Shown: positions 51,542 to 60,105 of the stretch, in pieces
Numbering within the stretch: the stretch's first letter is position 1
Layout of the letters: every line of letters starts with the position of its first letter
Assembly (NCBI RefSeq): GCF_000617925.1
Contig: NZ_BAMT01000011.1
Span: forward strand, 33,883-97,882
Source of the DNA: Methylobacillus glycogenes JCM 2850
GTDB taxonomy: Bacteria > Pseudomonadota > Gammaproteobacteria > Burkholderiales > Methylophilaceae
Length of the DNA: 64,000 bases
Direction of reading: 5' to 3'
The notes under the pieces: model-generated
Database searches by the model: none
Told to the model about the DNA's origin: nothing
The model's input: only the letters and a program-made list of their open reading frames with translations
Made by a program: the position numbers and the translations under genes

Positions 51542-52551
51542 ACTCCACCCACAGGCTGTTGCATCGGGTAAGACCCTATCATGACGAATTGCTGAGTGGC
51601 TTCATGATGCGTGTCTCCCTTAAGAACCGTTTACTGGGGCCAGATGAGCTTATGTACAAGTTGCTTGGTGGCACTCGCAACATGCTCATTACCGATATAC
51701 CGAATTTGGCTTATATGACCCTCAATACAGTAGAAGCAGTACAACAGCTGTCTGGTATCGAGCAATGGCAGCAGGGTGAGCCACGTTGGTGGGTCGGCTC
51801 AGAATGGATTAGTAAATCCATGTTTGTCACCCCGCGCCGTTCCAAAATCTGCCCAGCCTGTATGGTTGAGCAGCCTTATCTGCGCGGCATCTGGAATCTG
51901 AGCTTTTACGCTGTCTGTGCCAAGCACAAGATCAGATTAATTGAAACATGCCCGAACTGCCAAAAGCGTTTGAAATGGAATCGCCGCCGCCCCGACTATT
52001 GCGGCTGCAAGCAAAGTCTTGCAAATATTGAAGCTCCTTTAGAGGTTTCTCATACTGCATCGCTGTCCAGCCTGATTGCCTATCGTCTTGAGGGGAAATC
52101 ACATTACTTGGCAAATGTTTTGGCACTTCACCCCGTTGTTGAAAGGCTGGCAGGCTTAAGCGTAGATGGATTATGCAAAACAGTCTGGTTTCTTGGCCAT
52201 TGCCTGGAAAACATCGGGCGATATGGCGTTGGGCATGGCAGAAAGAAACCTGACTCTGTTTTGTTAGAGTCCATGGTAGAAAAAACATTTGAGGTATTGC
52301 AAGAGTGGCCGCATGCCTTGGGGCAGGCATTGCAGCAGCACTTGCAACACAAGTTTGGTCCTCGTTTTACCGCGGTTGAGTGTCATCAACTCTTTGCGCC
52401 ACTAGATCACTACTTCCGCTCCAGCATTGTGCAGCCCGAGCTGAGCTTCCTGTCTCATGCCTATGAACAATACTTGCAACGATTATGGCGTATTTCAGGT
52501 AAGCCGCATCATTGCACATCCCTGGGGCAGCAACTGGTATTGGAGTTTTGA
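51538..52551 (+). CDS. tniQ: TniQ/TnsD-like target-selection protein 1
   Basis: 337 residues, start overlapping the tnsC stop by 4 bp. The N-terminal TniQ region (VRPYHDELLSGFMMRVSLKN) is followed by a zinc-ribbon arrangement: ICPACMVEQPYLRGIWNLS, CAKHKIRLIETCPNCQK, and DYCGCKQSL. The family directs Tn7-like elements to a fixed site. The C-terminal part (about 180-337) is not obviously related to a known DNA-binding domain and would carry site specificity if there is any. Confidence 0.85.
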   Translation: MNSTHRLLHRVRPYHDELLSGFMMRVSLKNRLLGPDELMYKLLGGTRNMLITDIPNLAYMTLNTVEAVQQLSGIEQWQQGEPRWWVGSEWISKSMFVTPRRSKICPACMVEQPYLRGIWNLSFYAVCAKHKIRLIETCPNCQKRLKWNRRRPDYCGCKQSLANIEAPLEVSHTASLSSLIAYRLEGKSHYLANVLALHPVVERLAGLSVDGLCKTVWFLGHCLENIGRYGVGHGRKKPDSVLLESMVEKTFEVLQEWPHALGQALQQHLQHKFGPRFTAVECHQLFAPLDHYFRSSIVQPELSFLSHAYEQYLQRLWRISGKPHHCTSLGQQLVLEF

Positions 52552-52553
52552 TC

Positions 52554-53576
52554 ATGGTGAGCCGCACAAACGTTATGGTGCTAGCGCAACAAGTGAAATC
52601 AGAACTCAGCCGTCGTGGAGAGGCTTGGCAGATTGATCAACAAAAACTACTTGGGTTGCCTGACATCGTTGCTGGTGAGGTATTCAGCTCATGGGTATGG
52701 CGATGTATTGCATCAGGTCGATTATCCAAGGAACAGCTTCGCAAAAGCTGGAAGCTGAAACAATCTGTCACTTGGGCCGATATCGCCCCCAGCCTGGTGA
52801 ATTTCCAGAAAATAGCTAACACCTTGAACGATGTCTCCAGCAAGGCTTTACAAGCCAGTGCCTGGGATGCCAACTCCAATCTTGCTCACCCAGAGACTAT
52901 ATGTCTGAGCACTGATATCTTTGGACAACGCCCCATCTATCGCTATTGCCCGGATTGCTTAAGTGAAGACCAAATACCTCATATCCGCAAAACTTGGCGC
53001 CTGGCATGGACATACATCTGTGCCAAGCATCAACGCCTGATGGAGGAAAAATGCCCCCATTGCCATACCTACATGGACCTGGATCAGGCGATCGTAAAAG
53101 CAAAGGAAAGCGCGTCTATCAGCAACTGTCAGACATGTGGGCAAGACTTAACCAGTTGCCCGACTCGCGATGACGGTGCAAAGTTACTAGAGCCGCTATT
53201 TCATGCACAGAACATTCTGGGTCAATCTCTTAAGCATAACCAGGCTCTGAATGTATACCAGCAACTACCGCTAGGCCTGCAAGGGAACGCAGAAGAAAAG
53301 AACCTCACTGAGCTCTCCAGGATATTAATGATCTTCCGGAGCTACGATGGCATGGATGTGCAATCGGTGTATGCAGGCATTTGCGGCCCCAAGTTATTTG
53401 CCGAGGATACTGAGCGCATATGCAGCTTCTTTGCCAAGCATAGGCTGTTCAGGAACACCTTTTGGTTCACAGAAAGTGTGGTTTATAACGCCTATGATTT
53501 AAAGACGCTGAAAAGAGCAAAAAAATGGCTGCATAAACAAATAAAGATCAAATTGATCCATCAGGACATACCATGA
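52554..53576 (+). CDS. TniQ/TnsD-like target-selection protein 2
   Basis: 340 residues from MVSRTNVMVLAQ, 2 bp after the first tniQ, with GGAG nine bases upstream. It has the TniQ layout: SSWVWRCIASGRL near the N-terminus, then zinc ligands in YRYCPDCLSEDQ, ICAKHQRLMEEKCPHC and SNCQTCGQDL. It is divergent from the first TniQ. Two selectors in one element can give two target pathways, as in Tn7 (TnsD/TnsE) or TniD/TniE pairs. Which one acts at which site cannot be told. Confidence 0.82.
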   Translation: MVSRTNVMVLAQQVKSELSRRGEAWQIDQQKLLGLPDIVAGEVFSSWVWRCIASGRLSKEQLRKSWKLKQSVTWADIAPSLVNFQKIANTLNDVSSKALQASAWDANSNLAHPETICLSTDIFGQRPIYRYCPDCLSEDQIPHIRKTWRLAWTYICAKHQRLMEEKCPHCHTYMDLDQAIVKAKESASISNCQTCGQDLTSCPTRDDGAKLLEPLFHAQNILGQSLKHNQALNVYQQLPLGLQGNAEEKNLTELSRILMIFRSYDGMDVQSVYAGICGPKLFAEDTERICSFFAKHRLFRNTFWFTESVVYNAYDLKTLKRAKKWLHKQIKIKLIHQDIP

Positions 53577-54130
53577 AAAATAAACAGGTCGAGCGCAGAC
53601 GCCGTTTAGCTAAGCAGTACCATCAGAACAAGCGTGGTACGCCATTCGTTGATGGCATTATGGTATGGCTTCAGTACGAGCATCTCATGGAAGGTGGACT
53701 CTCTTGGTGGAACGGTGTGGAGCTCATCTTGGGTGAGATACGTATCTCAGTGTTCTGGCAACATCCGCGTCATGAATATCGTGAGCGGATAGAAGAAAAA
53801 GCCGCCAACATAGCAGTTGAAGTATCCCAGGCAGATAAAAATATCAATTGGCTTGAAGAAGCAGAAACACAGAGGAAACGTTTGTGGAAGGAGGCCAGCT
53901 TTACGATACATCCCTCAATTAATGTCAATGTTTTTGAGGAAGCACGTGGGGTAGATATTGTTGCACCAATAGAAGTGCGGAATGCGGATGATATGCACAA
54001 GCTAGTCGATTTGGTCCAACGCCTTCTGAAGCAAGAGACTACATTGGATATTGAATTTCCCCGCTATGTTTATGGCAGAGAACAATGGATCAATGAGGGT
54101 ATCTTAGACATCAAATACTACCCAGGTTAA
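53573..54130 (+). CDS. Unknown protein, last gene of the transposition operon
   Basis: 185 residues, overlapping the second tniQ by 4 bp. The N-terminus is very basic (MKNKQVERRRRLAKQYHQNKR), consistent with nucleic-acid contact. The rest is mixed, with FWQHPRHEYRERIEEKAANIAVE and SFTIHPSINVNVFEEARGVDIV. No family is recognised. Tight coupling to tniQ suggests a role in transposition rather than cargo. Confidence 0.65.
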   Translation: MKNKQVERRRRLAKQYHQNKRGTPFVDGIMVWLQYEHLMEGGLSWWNGVELILGEIRISVFWQHPRHEYRERIEEKAANIAVEVSQADKNINWLEEAETQRKRLWKEASFTIHPSINVNVFEEARGVDIVAPIEVRNADDMHKLVDLVQRLLKQETTLDIEFPRYVYGREQWINEGILDIKYYPG

Positions 54131-54186
54131 GCAGCATGACCAATGTGTGGAAATGAGACAATTAACGTCAGTGTGAAGGAGCGACA

Positions 54187-54450
54187 ATGAAAACTAATGT
54201 GAAAAAGATCGGTGATGAGCTAGTCATCCCTGTACCAGATAACTTGGCTCATCACATGGGGATTTCCTTAGGGACGCCAATCACTATAGAAATCAATAAT
54301 GGAAGTCTTGTTGCAACAGTAAATTGTAGCCAAGAGAGAAAGTCACCAACCCTGAAAGAGATGATTGCCATGTGTGACCTGAGTGCTCCTAGTCATCCTG
54401 ACTTGGTTGCGTTTGATGGGGCTCCTGCTAAAGGTAAAGAGCTATTGTAG
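54187..54450 (+). CDS. Orphan MazE/AbrB-type antitoxin
   Basis: 87 residues with an AGGAG site at the start. The swapped-hairpin DNA-binding domain is MKTNVKKIGDELVIPVPDNLAHHMGISLGTPITIEINNGSLV, typical of MazE/SpoVT-AbrB antitoxins, and the C-terminal tail (SHPDLVAFDGAPAKGKELL) resembles a toxin-binding segment. No MazF-like toxin follows: the next 255 bp hold no ORF. It is probably a remnant of a toxin-antitoxin pair, or a stand-alone regulator. Confidence 0.72.
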   Translation: MKTNVKKIGDELVIPVPDNLAHHMGISLGTPITIEINNGSLVATVNCSQERKSPTLKEMIAMCDLSAPSHPDLVAFDGAPAKGKELL

Positions 54451-54705
54451 CCAATCTGCATAAGCCATACCGCATTGAATGAATCATTAGGGGCCGCATT
54501 AATAAGCTAATTATTTAACTCTCAACTCGTCATGAATGTAAGCGTTCATAAGTTTTAGCTGCTTTGCTTACTCATTAATCCTCGTCAACCTCCCTAATTC
54601 AGAACTTTAGAACTGTTCAGAAAATGGGAGCGATTCAGAAAAATGTTTGCCAGATGCGTAAGAAGGTCAAAAAAATTCTTTTCAAAAGTTATAATTAAGC
54701 TAATT
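54451..54705. other. AT-rich junction with 12-bp direct repeats before the defence operon
   Basis: No gene is seen. TAAGCTAATTAT occurs at 54503-54514 and again at 54696-54707, overlapping the hsdM start. A second near-duplicate pair, TTCAGAAAATGG and TTCAGAAAAATG, lies near 54617-54645. The sequence may mark a past insertion or deletion. GC content rises sharply just after, at hsdM. Confidence 0.45.
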
Positions 54706-56544
54706 ATGACTAATAACTTTCAACAGCTCGTCAATTTCATCTGGTCGGTAGCCGACCTGCTGCGCGGCCCCTACCGTCCGCCACAATATGAGCGCGTCAT
54801 GCTGCCGCTCACTGTGCTGTGCCGCTTCGATGCCGTGCTGGCGCCGAGCAAGGAGGCAGTGCTCAAGCAATACGAGCAACTCAAGGCAAAGAATATCCCG
54901 AACATCGACGCCATCCTCAACAACCTGGCCAAGGATGAGGATGGCACCCCGCTGGGCTTCCACAACCACAGTCAGCTCGACTTCTACAAGCTCAAGGGTG
55001 ACCCAGACAACATCGGTCGGCACTTGGCCGATTACATCAACGGCTTCTCCGAAAATATCCGCAAGATTTTCGAGCGCTTCGAATTCGACAAAGAAATCGA
55101 GAAGCTCGAAGAGTCCAACCGCCTGTATCAGGTGGTCTCTCAGTTCGCGGAGATCGACCTCCATCCCAGGCGAGTCGACAACATCACCATGGGGCTGGTG
55201 TTCGAGGACCTGATCCGGCGCTTCAACGAAGCCGCAAACGAAACGGCAGGCGATCACTTCACCCCGCGTGAAGTCATCCAGCTGATGGTCAATCTGCTTC
55301 TGGAGCCCGATACCAACGTGCTCACCCAGGCAGGCGTCATTGTCACCATCTGTGACCCCGCTTGCGGCACCGGCGGTATGCTGGCCGAGGCGCAGAACTG
55401 GATTCGCGCTCACAATGATCAAGCCACGGTCAAGGTGTTCGGGCAGGACTACAACCCTCGCTCTTACGCAGTGGCTGCCTCTGACCTCTTGATCAAGGGC
55501 CACAAGGATGGTCAGGTGGTGCTGGGCAACACCCTCACCGACGATCCGTTTCCCGACCATCGCTTCGACTACCTACTGGCCAACCCGCCCTTCGGCGTGG
55601 ACTGGAAAGCAGAGAAAAAGATCATCGACCGCTGGCCCAACTTCCGTGGCTATAGCGGCAAGCTGCCGCGCATTAACGACGGCGCCCTGTTATTCCTGCT
55701 CTACATGATGAGCAAGTTCCAGGACTACAAAGCCGGTGATCGCGACAAGCCCGGCTCGCGCACCGCTGTTGTCTTCAACGGCTCACCGCTGTTCACCGGC
55801 GGCGCCGGCAGTGGCGAGAGTGACATCCGCCGCTGGATAATCGAGCGCGACCAGCTTGAAGCCATAGTCGCTTTGCCCGAGCAGATGTTCTACAACACCG
55901 GTATTGGCACCTTCATCTGGGTGGTCACCAACCGCAAAGCCGCGCACCGCAAGGGCAAGATCCAGCTCATCGACGCCCGCGAGCGCTACACACCGATGAA
56001 GCGCAGCCTCGGTGACAAGCGCCGCTACCTCGACCAAGTTGCGCTAGATGCCGTTACCCGCGAACACGGCGCCATGGAGAACAACAAGACCAGCCGCGTG
56101 TTCGACAACACCGACTTCGGCTACCGCCGCATCACCGTGCTGCGCCCATTGCGACTGCGCTTCGAGATTACCGACGAGGCGCGCGAGCGCTTCCTCAACA
56201 CCTGCCCCGAACTGTACGACGCCCTGCAGGCTGTGCAGGACACACTCGGCAGCGAACCGCTATTGGACTGGAACGAAACCTGGGACACCGTGCAGCAGGT
56301 CTTCAAGACCCTGCCCAAAGAGGTCGAAAGCTGGGCCAAGGGTGCCAAGGGTACGGCGCAGAAGAAAATCTTCCGCGACTGCTTTACCACCACAGACTCA
56401 GAAGCCGCGCCCGTCATTGCCAAGCGCCACAAAAAGGGCGACGTTGCCATCGGCTCGGAGTTGTTCCCGCAGCAGACGCTGCCGACGATGAATGCCGGTG
56501 AGCTGTATGCGCTGCTCGGGCTGCACACCGAAGGCAAAGCCTAG
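54706..56544 (+). CDS. hsdM: Type I restriction-modification methyltransferase subunit HsdM (main part)
   Basis: 612 residues as read, from MTNNFQQLVNFIWSVADLL. N-terminal HsdM helical domain, then the adenine methyltransferase with the SAM motif DPACGTGGM (from residue 217) and catalytic NPPFGVDW (from residue 293). It methylates the target adenine as M2S and also supports restriction. A single lost base near the stop probably separates it from the 95-residue tail that follows; joined, the protein would be 708 residues. GC-rich compared with the tns genes. Confidence 0.93.
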   Translation: MTNNFQQLVNFIWSVADLLRGPYRPPQYERVMLPLTVLCRFDAVLAPSKEAVLKQYEQLKAKNIPNIDAILNNLAKDEDGTPLGFHNHSQLDFYKLKGDPDNIGRHLADYINGFSENIRKIFERFEFDKEIEKLEESNRLYQVVSQFAEIDLHPRRVDNITMGLVFEDLIRRFNEAANETAGDHFTPREVIQLMVNLLLEPDTNVLTQAGVIVTICDPACGTGGMLAEAQNWIRAHNDQATVKVFGQDYNPRSYAVAASDLLIKGHKDGQVVLGNTLTDDPFPDHRFDYLLANPPFGVDWKAEKKIIDRWPNFRGYSGKLPRINDGALLFLLYMMSKFQDYKAGDRDKPGSRTAVVFNGSPLFTGGAGSGESDIRRWIIERDQLEAIVALPEQMFYNTGIGTFIWVVTNRKAAHRKGKIQLIDARERYTPMKRSLGDKRRYLDQVALDAVTREHGAMENNKTSRVFDNTDFGYRRITVLRPLRLRFEITDEARERFLNTCPELYDALQAVQDTLGSEPLLDWNETWDTVQQVFKTLPKEVESWAKGAKGTAQKKIFRDCFTTTDSEAAPVIAKRHKKGDVAIGSELFPQQTLPTMNAGELYALLGLHTEGKA

Positions 56545-56831
56545 TGGAATACGAACCCGACCCGGCACTCAAGGATACCGAGAACATCCCGCTAAAGGAG
56601 GACATCGTCAGCTACGTGCTGCGCGAGGTGCGGCCCTACGTTGCCGATGCCTGGATCGACCGCGAGACGATGGATGAGCTGGATGGCGGCATTGGCAAGG
56701 TCGGTTACGAAATCAATTTCAACCGCGTGTTCTTCCAGTACCAGCCGCCGCGTCCGTTACACGAGATCGATGCGGAACTGGCTGGTGTGGAGCAGCGGAT
56801 TCTTGATTTGTTGCACGAGGTGACAGAGTGA
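56544..56831 (+). CDS. hsdM: C-terminal segment of HsdM in the next frame
   Basis: 95 residues starting at a GTG that overlaps the hsdM stop. The sequence EYEPDPALKDTENIPLKEDI, then PYVADAWID and KVGYEINFNRVFFQYQPPRP, is the usual C-terminal region of long HsdM proteins. Adding one base near 56535 fuses it in frame to hsdM. I regard it as part of hsdM broken by a sequencing deletion. A true split cannot be excluded, since the GTG start would allow separate translation. Its end overlaps hsdS. Confidence 0.75.
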   Translation: MEYEPDPALKDTENIPLKEDIVSYVLREVRPYVADAWIDRETMDELDGGIGKVGYEINFNRVFFQYQPPRPLHEIDAELAGVEQRILDLLHEVTE

Positions 56832-58066
56832 ATCCAATCAGCATTGCATCCTCTCTGCCAAGCCACTGGCGTGAAGTAAGGTTTAGGTACATTGCAGCTA
56901 CATCTAAAGGGCGCTTACCTACAAAAGAAGAGGAGGATGTTGCTGTCGATGCTCTCCCCTATCTTTCAATGGAGTATTTACGTGGTGATACGGAAGCTTC
57001 CCAATATGTACCTGCACAGGGAATGCTTACTGCAGAGAATAACGATGTCTTATTGTTATGGGATGGTTCAAATGCGGGCGAGTTTCTGAAAGCTAAACGT
57101 GGTGCTGTTTCCTCCACTACCGCACTCGTCACACCTCTGCAGTTTGATCGGCAGTTTCTTTTTTGGATTTGTAAAGCTGTTGAACCTGTTCTGAAGACAT
57201 TTACAAATGGTATGGGAATTCCACATGTTGATGGCGAATTCCTAAAAAACTTGGCATTGCCATGCCCAACGAATCCTGATGAGCAAAGCCGAATTGCAAT
57301 CTACCTAGACCGAGAAATAGCCCGCATCGACGGCCTGATAGCCGAGAAGGAATTGATGCTAGCTTTGCTGGAGGAAAAGCGTGCTGCCCTTATAAGCCGC
57401 TTCGTCACCCGCGGCCTCGACCAAAACGTGCCGCTCAAACCCTCTTGCCAGGAATGGCTGGGAGAGATTCCGGCACATTGGCGCGTGGAGCGCGCCAAGA
57501 ATCTTTTCATGGTTCGCGATGAACGTTCGGACGATGGATCAGAAGAACTGCTTACCGTATCCCATATCACAGGCGTTACCTCACGCTCCGAGAAGGACGT
57601 GTATATGTTCGAGGCCGACGACAAGGCGGGTTACAAGCGCTGTATGCCTGGTGACCTTGCCATCAACACCCTGTGGGCCTGGATGGGCGCGATGGGTATT
57701 AGCCCCTTGGCAGGCATCGTTAGTCCTGATTATCACGTCTATACGTCGAAAGGCGAGCTGCTGCCCGAGTACGTCGATCTGTTGTGCCGTTCGCTGCCTT
57801 TTGTGGCGGAAGTGAGCCGATGGTCAAAGGGCGTCTGGTCCTCTCGCTTGCGCCTGTACCCTGAGAACTTTTTTGAAATGCGGCTACCTGTCCCGCCACA
57901 TGATGAGCAGGCTGCTATCGTTCGCGCCGTCAAGGTGGATCAACGCAAGGCGAACGCGCTGCGAGAGAGCTTGCAGTTGTCGATCACTCTCGCTAATGAA
58001 CGTCGCGCTGCACTGATTACTGCTGCCGTTATCGGTCAGATCCCGCTGCAGGAGATGACTGAGTGA
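56828..58066 (+). CDS. hsdS: Type I restriction-modification specificity subunit HsdS
   Basis: 412 residues from a GTG overlapping the preceding stop by 4 bp. Two target-recognition domains are each followed by a conserved helix. The first half reads LPSHWREVRFRYIAATSKGRLP with EQSRIAIYLDREIARIDGLI; the second half reads IPAHWRVERAKNLFMVRDERSDDG with DEQAAIVRAVKVDQRKANAL. The recognition sequence cannot be predicted. Codon use changes around 57300, and the first half is more AT-rich than the second, consistent with domain exchange. Confidence 0.93.
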   Translation: MNPISIASSLPSHWREVRFRYIAATSKGRLPTKEEEDVAVDALPYLSMEYLRGDTEASQYVPAQGMLTAENNDVLLLWDGSNAGEFLKAKRGAVSSTTALVTPLQFDRQFLFWICKAVEPVLKTFTNGMGIPHVDGEFLKNLALPCPTNPDEQSRIAIYLDREIARIDGLIAEKELMLALLEEKRAALISRFVTRGLDQNVPLKPSCQEWLGEIPAHWRVERAKNLFMVRDERSDDGSEELLTVSHITGVTSRSEKDVYMFEADDKAGYKRCMPGDLAINTLWAWMGAMGISPLAGIVSPDYHVYTSKGELLPEYVDLLCRSLPFVAEVSRWSKGVWSSRLRLYPENFFEMRLPVPPHDEQAAIVRAVKVDQRKANALRESLQLSITLANERRAALITAAVIGQIPLQEMTE

Positions 58067-59435
58067 AGTTGAAGAAACTTACTCTCGCTAACTTCCGGGG
58101 CTTTGAGCAGATCGATCTCGATTTTGCGGATGACTTGACGGTGATTGCTGGTGTCAATGGTGTCGGCAAGTCCGGCGTATTGAAGGCGTTGACGACTGCA
58201 ATGTCGCTGGCTCTACCCAATTTCACAGTTTCAAGGGAGTCACCACTCGGATTGAGCGACACCGACGTGCAGTCGGGCAAGCTCGGACTCTCAATGTCCA
58301 CCACGCTCGCATTAGACGCCGCATTTGTCATTGTTGATCTCACTCGCGCAGCGCCGCTGGAAGCTGACAAAGCAGAGACCTTGATAAAACGCCGCGATGA
58401 GCTGCGCTTTGCCATACGCGAGACGAAGAAAGGTTCGAAGGAAGAGCAAGACATCAACGACGAAATTCGGCTCCTTGAGATTCAGCTTGATCAGGCTTCG
58501 GACATCGCTGCAGTGCGCATACTGCCCAATGATACGGCGACTAAAGCAGATGAGCTGGTTACTACACTGAGGGGGGGGCCTAAGCAGCCTCTTGCGGTTT
58601 TCTATAGCACATCGCGATTCTTGTCTCGACTACCGCCTACGCTCCCTAAAATAAAGAAAATTGATGCCGCTTCTGCCTATGACAAGTCGCTCAACCAACT
58701 GGAAGTGTCGTTGAACGATTTCGCCAACTGGTATCGGGTTGTAGTTGCGGAGGCCTCTGCAGCAGATAAAGACCGCCTATTTCTGCAGTTGGAGCAGGCG
58801 ATAAAGACCTTCTTGCCTGAGGTCAGCAACCTAAAGCTTCACGAAGGTCGACCGCCACGATTCAGTGTTATGAAGAGTGGTCAGGTGTTGTTCTTGGAGC
58901 AACTTTCCGACGGTGAGCGCGGCCTGCTAGCCTTGTGTTCGATCTCACTCGGCGCCTGGCCATAGCCAACCCCGATAGTGACAACCCCATCGCCGAAGGG
59001 GCGGCGCTGGTACTGATCGACGAGATCGAGCTGCACCTGCATCCAAGCTGGCAACGTCGAGTACTGAGATTTCTCCAGAGCACTTTCGCTGGATGCCAAT
59101 TCATTGTCACCACGCATTCGCCGCAAGTAATTGGTCAAGTTCGACCTGAGAAATTGCGTCTTTTACATCATGACGATGCCAGAAGAGTCGTCCTTGCGGA
59201 CGCATCGCAGTCCTTTGGCATGGACAGCAGTTGGATTCTACAGAACATCATGGGAGTGCCGGCCCGTGATTACGAGACTGAACAGCGTCTCTCGGCGATA
59301 TATCTTGCGATTGATGAAGACAGCTTGGAAAAGGCGCAAGAGCTTGCCGAACAACTACGAGCCGATATCGGCGATTTTCCTGATCTGCAGGAGGCTCTTG
59401 CACTGCTGGACCGGTTTGCGTTGTTGAGGTCTTAA
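58063..59435 (+). CDS. PtuA-like AAA ATPase (Septu-type), frameshifted
   Basis: About 457 residues after repair, starting at GTG 58063. SMC/OLD-type ATPase: LTLANFRGFEQIDLDF and Walker A GVNGVGKSGVLKAL at the N-terminus, signature LEQLSDGERGLLALVFDL, and Walker B VLIDEIELHLHPSWQ. Next comes ITTHSP-like FIVTTHSPQVIG. One G is lost near 58945 (should read LLALVFDLTRRLAIA). No OLD-type Toprim nuclease domain is present. It is paired with an HNH gene as in Septu systems, where the complex cleaves nucleic acid on phage infection. Confidence 0.82.
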
Positions 59436-60103
59436 TGAGAAGAATCACAAAAGCTCACGCCCCGCAGGAGCTCACTGCGTGGCGAGACGCGAATCAGGAA
59501 TTCAATCATACCTATCGGGACTTGCTGGGCACAGAGGCACACGATTCCCTGAAGTCAAAGCTGCTTGAGGAACAAGGCTGGCTTTGTGCCTATACGGGGC
59601 GGTCCATCGACAGCGATTCGTCCCACGTCGAGCATGTCAAGCCGCAGTGCGAATGTTCGGAATGGGAAGATGTTGAATACAGAAATGTTGTTGCCTGTTT
59701 TCCAGTCGACGGCGGGGATACTTCGCACGGATACGGCGCACCGATCAAGGCAAGTTGGTGGGACGAGCAACGATTCGTATCACCCTTGTCTGCTGAATGC
59801 GAACGACGCTTTCGTTTCGCTTGGAGTGGTCATGTACATCCTAACCCGGACGACCATGAGGGTGCGACGGCAACTATTGCGGCACTTCAGCTGGATGCTG
59901 ACTCACTGCGTCAGCTAAGAAAGGCAAGGATTGACGGCTTCTTTGGTTTTGGCCCAAGGTCTCGGGCTCGACCTCTGACCATTGCGGATGCAAGAGTCGC
60001 ATTAGCCAATATTGAGAGTCGCGACAAAAATGGCCGATTGCGAGAGTTCTGCTTCGTACTAAAACAATTACTTCCTAAGTATATCGAACAAGCCAGGGGA
60101 TAA
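59435..60103 (+). CDS. PtuB-like HNH endonuclease (TIGR02646-type)
   Basis: 222 residues; the ATG shares a base with the stop of the ATPase (TAATG). HNH-type elements: EEQGWLCAYTGRSIDSDSSHVEHVKPQCE with the central His residues, then EDVEYRNVVACFP supplying the Asn. The C-terminal half is helical (LRQLRKARIDGFFGFG...). The same ATPase plus HNH pair defines Septu and the effector of retron Ec78. It is encoded between hsdS and hsdR in one operon. Confidence 0.8.
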   Translation: MRRITKAHAPQELTAWRDANQEFNHTYRDLLGTEAHDSLKSKLLEEQGWLCAYTGRSIDSDSSHVEHVKPQCECSEWEDVEYRNVVACFPVDGGDTSHGYGAPIKASWWDEQRFVSPLSAECERRFRFAWSGHVHPNPDDHEGATATIAALQLDADSLRQLRKARIDGFFGFGPRSRARPLTIADARVALANIESRDKNGRLREFCFVLKQLLPKYIEQARG

Positions 60104-60105
60104 CG

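Noticed and set aside
52554..53576. Second tniQ as a duplicated copy of the first
   Set aside because: The two proteins share only the zinc-ligand layout and are clearly different in sequence, so a recent duplication is not supported.
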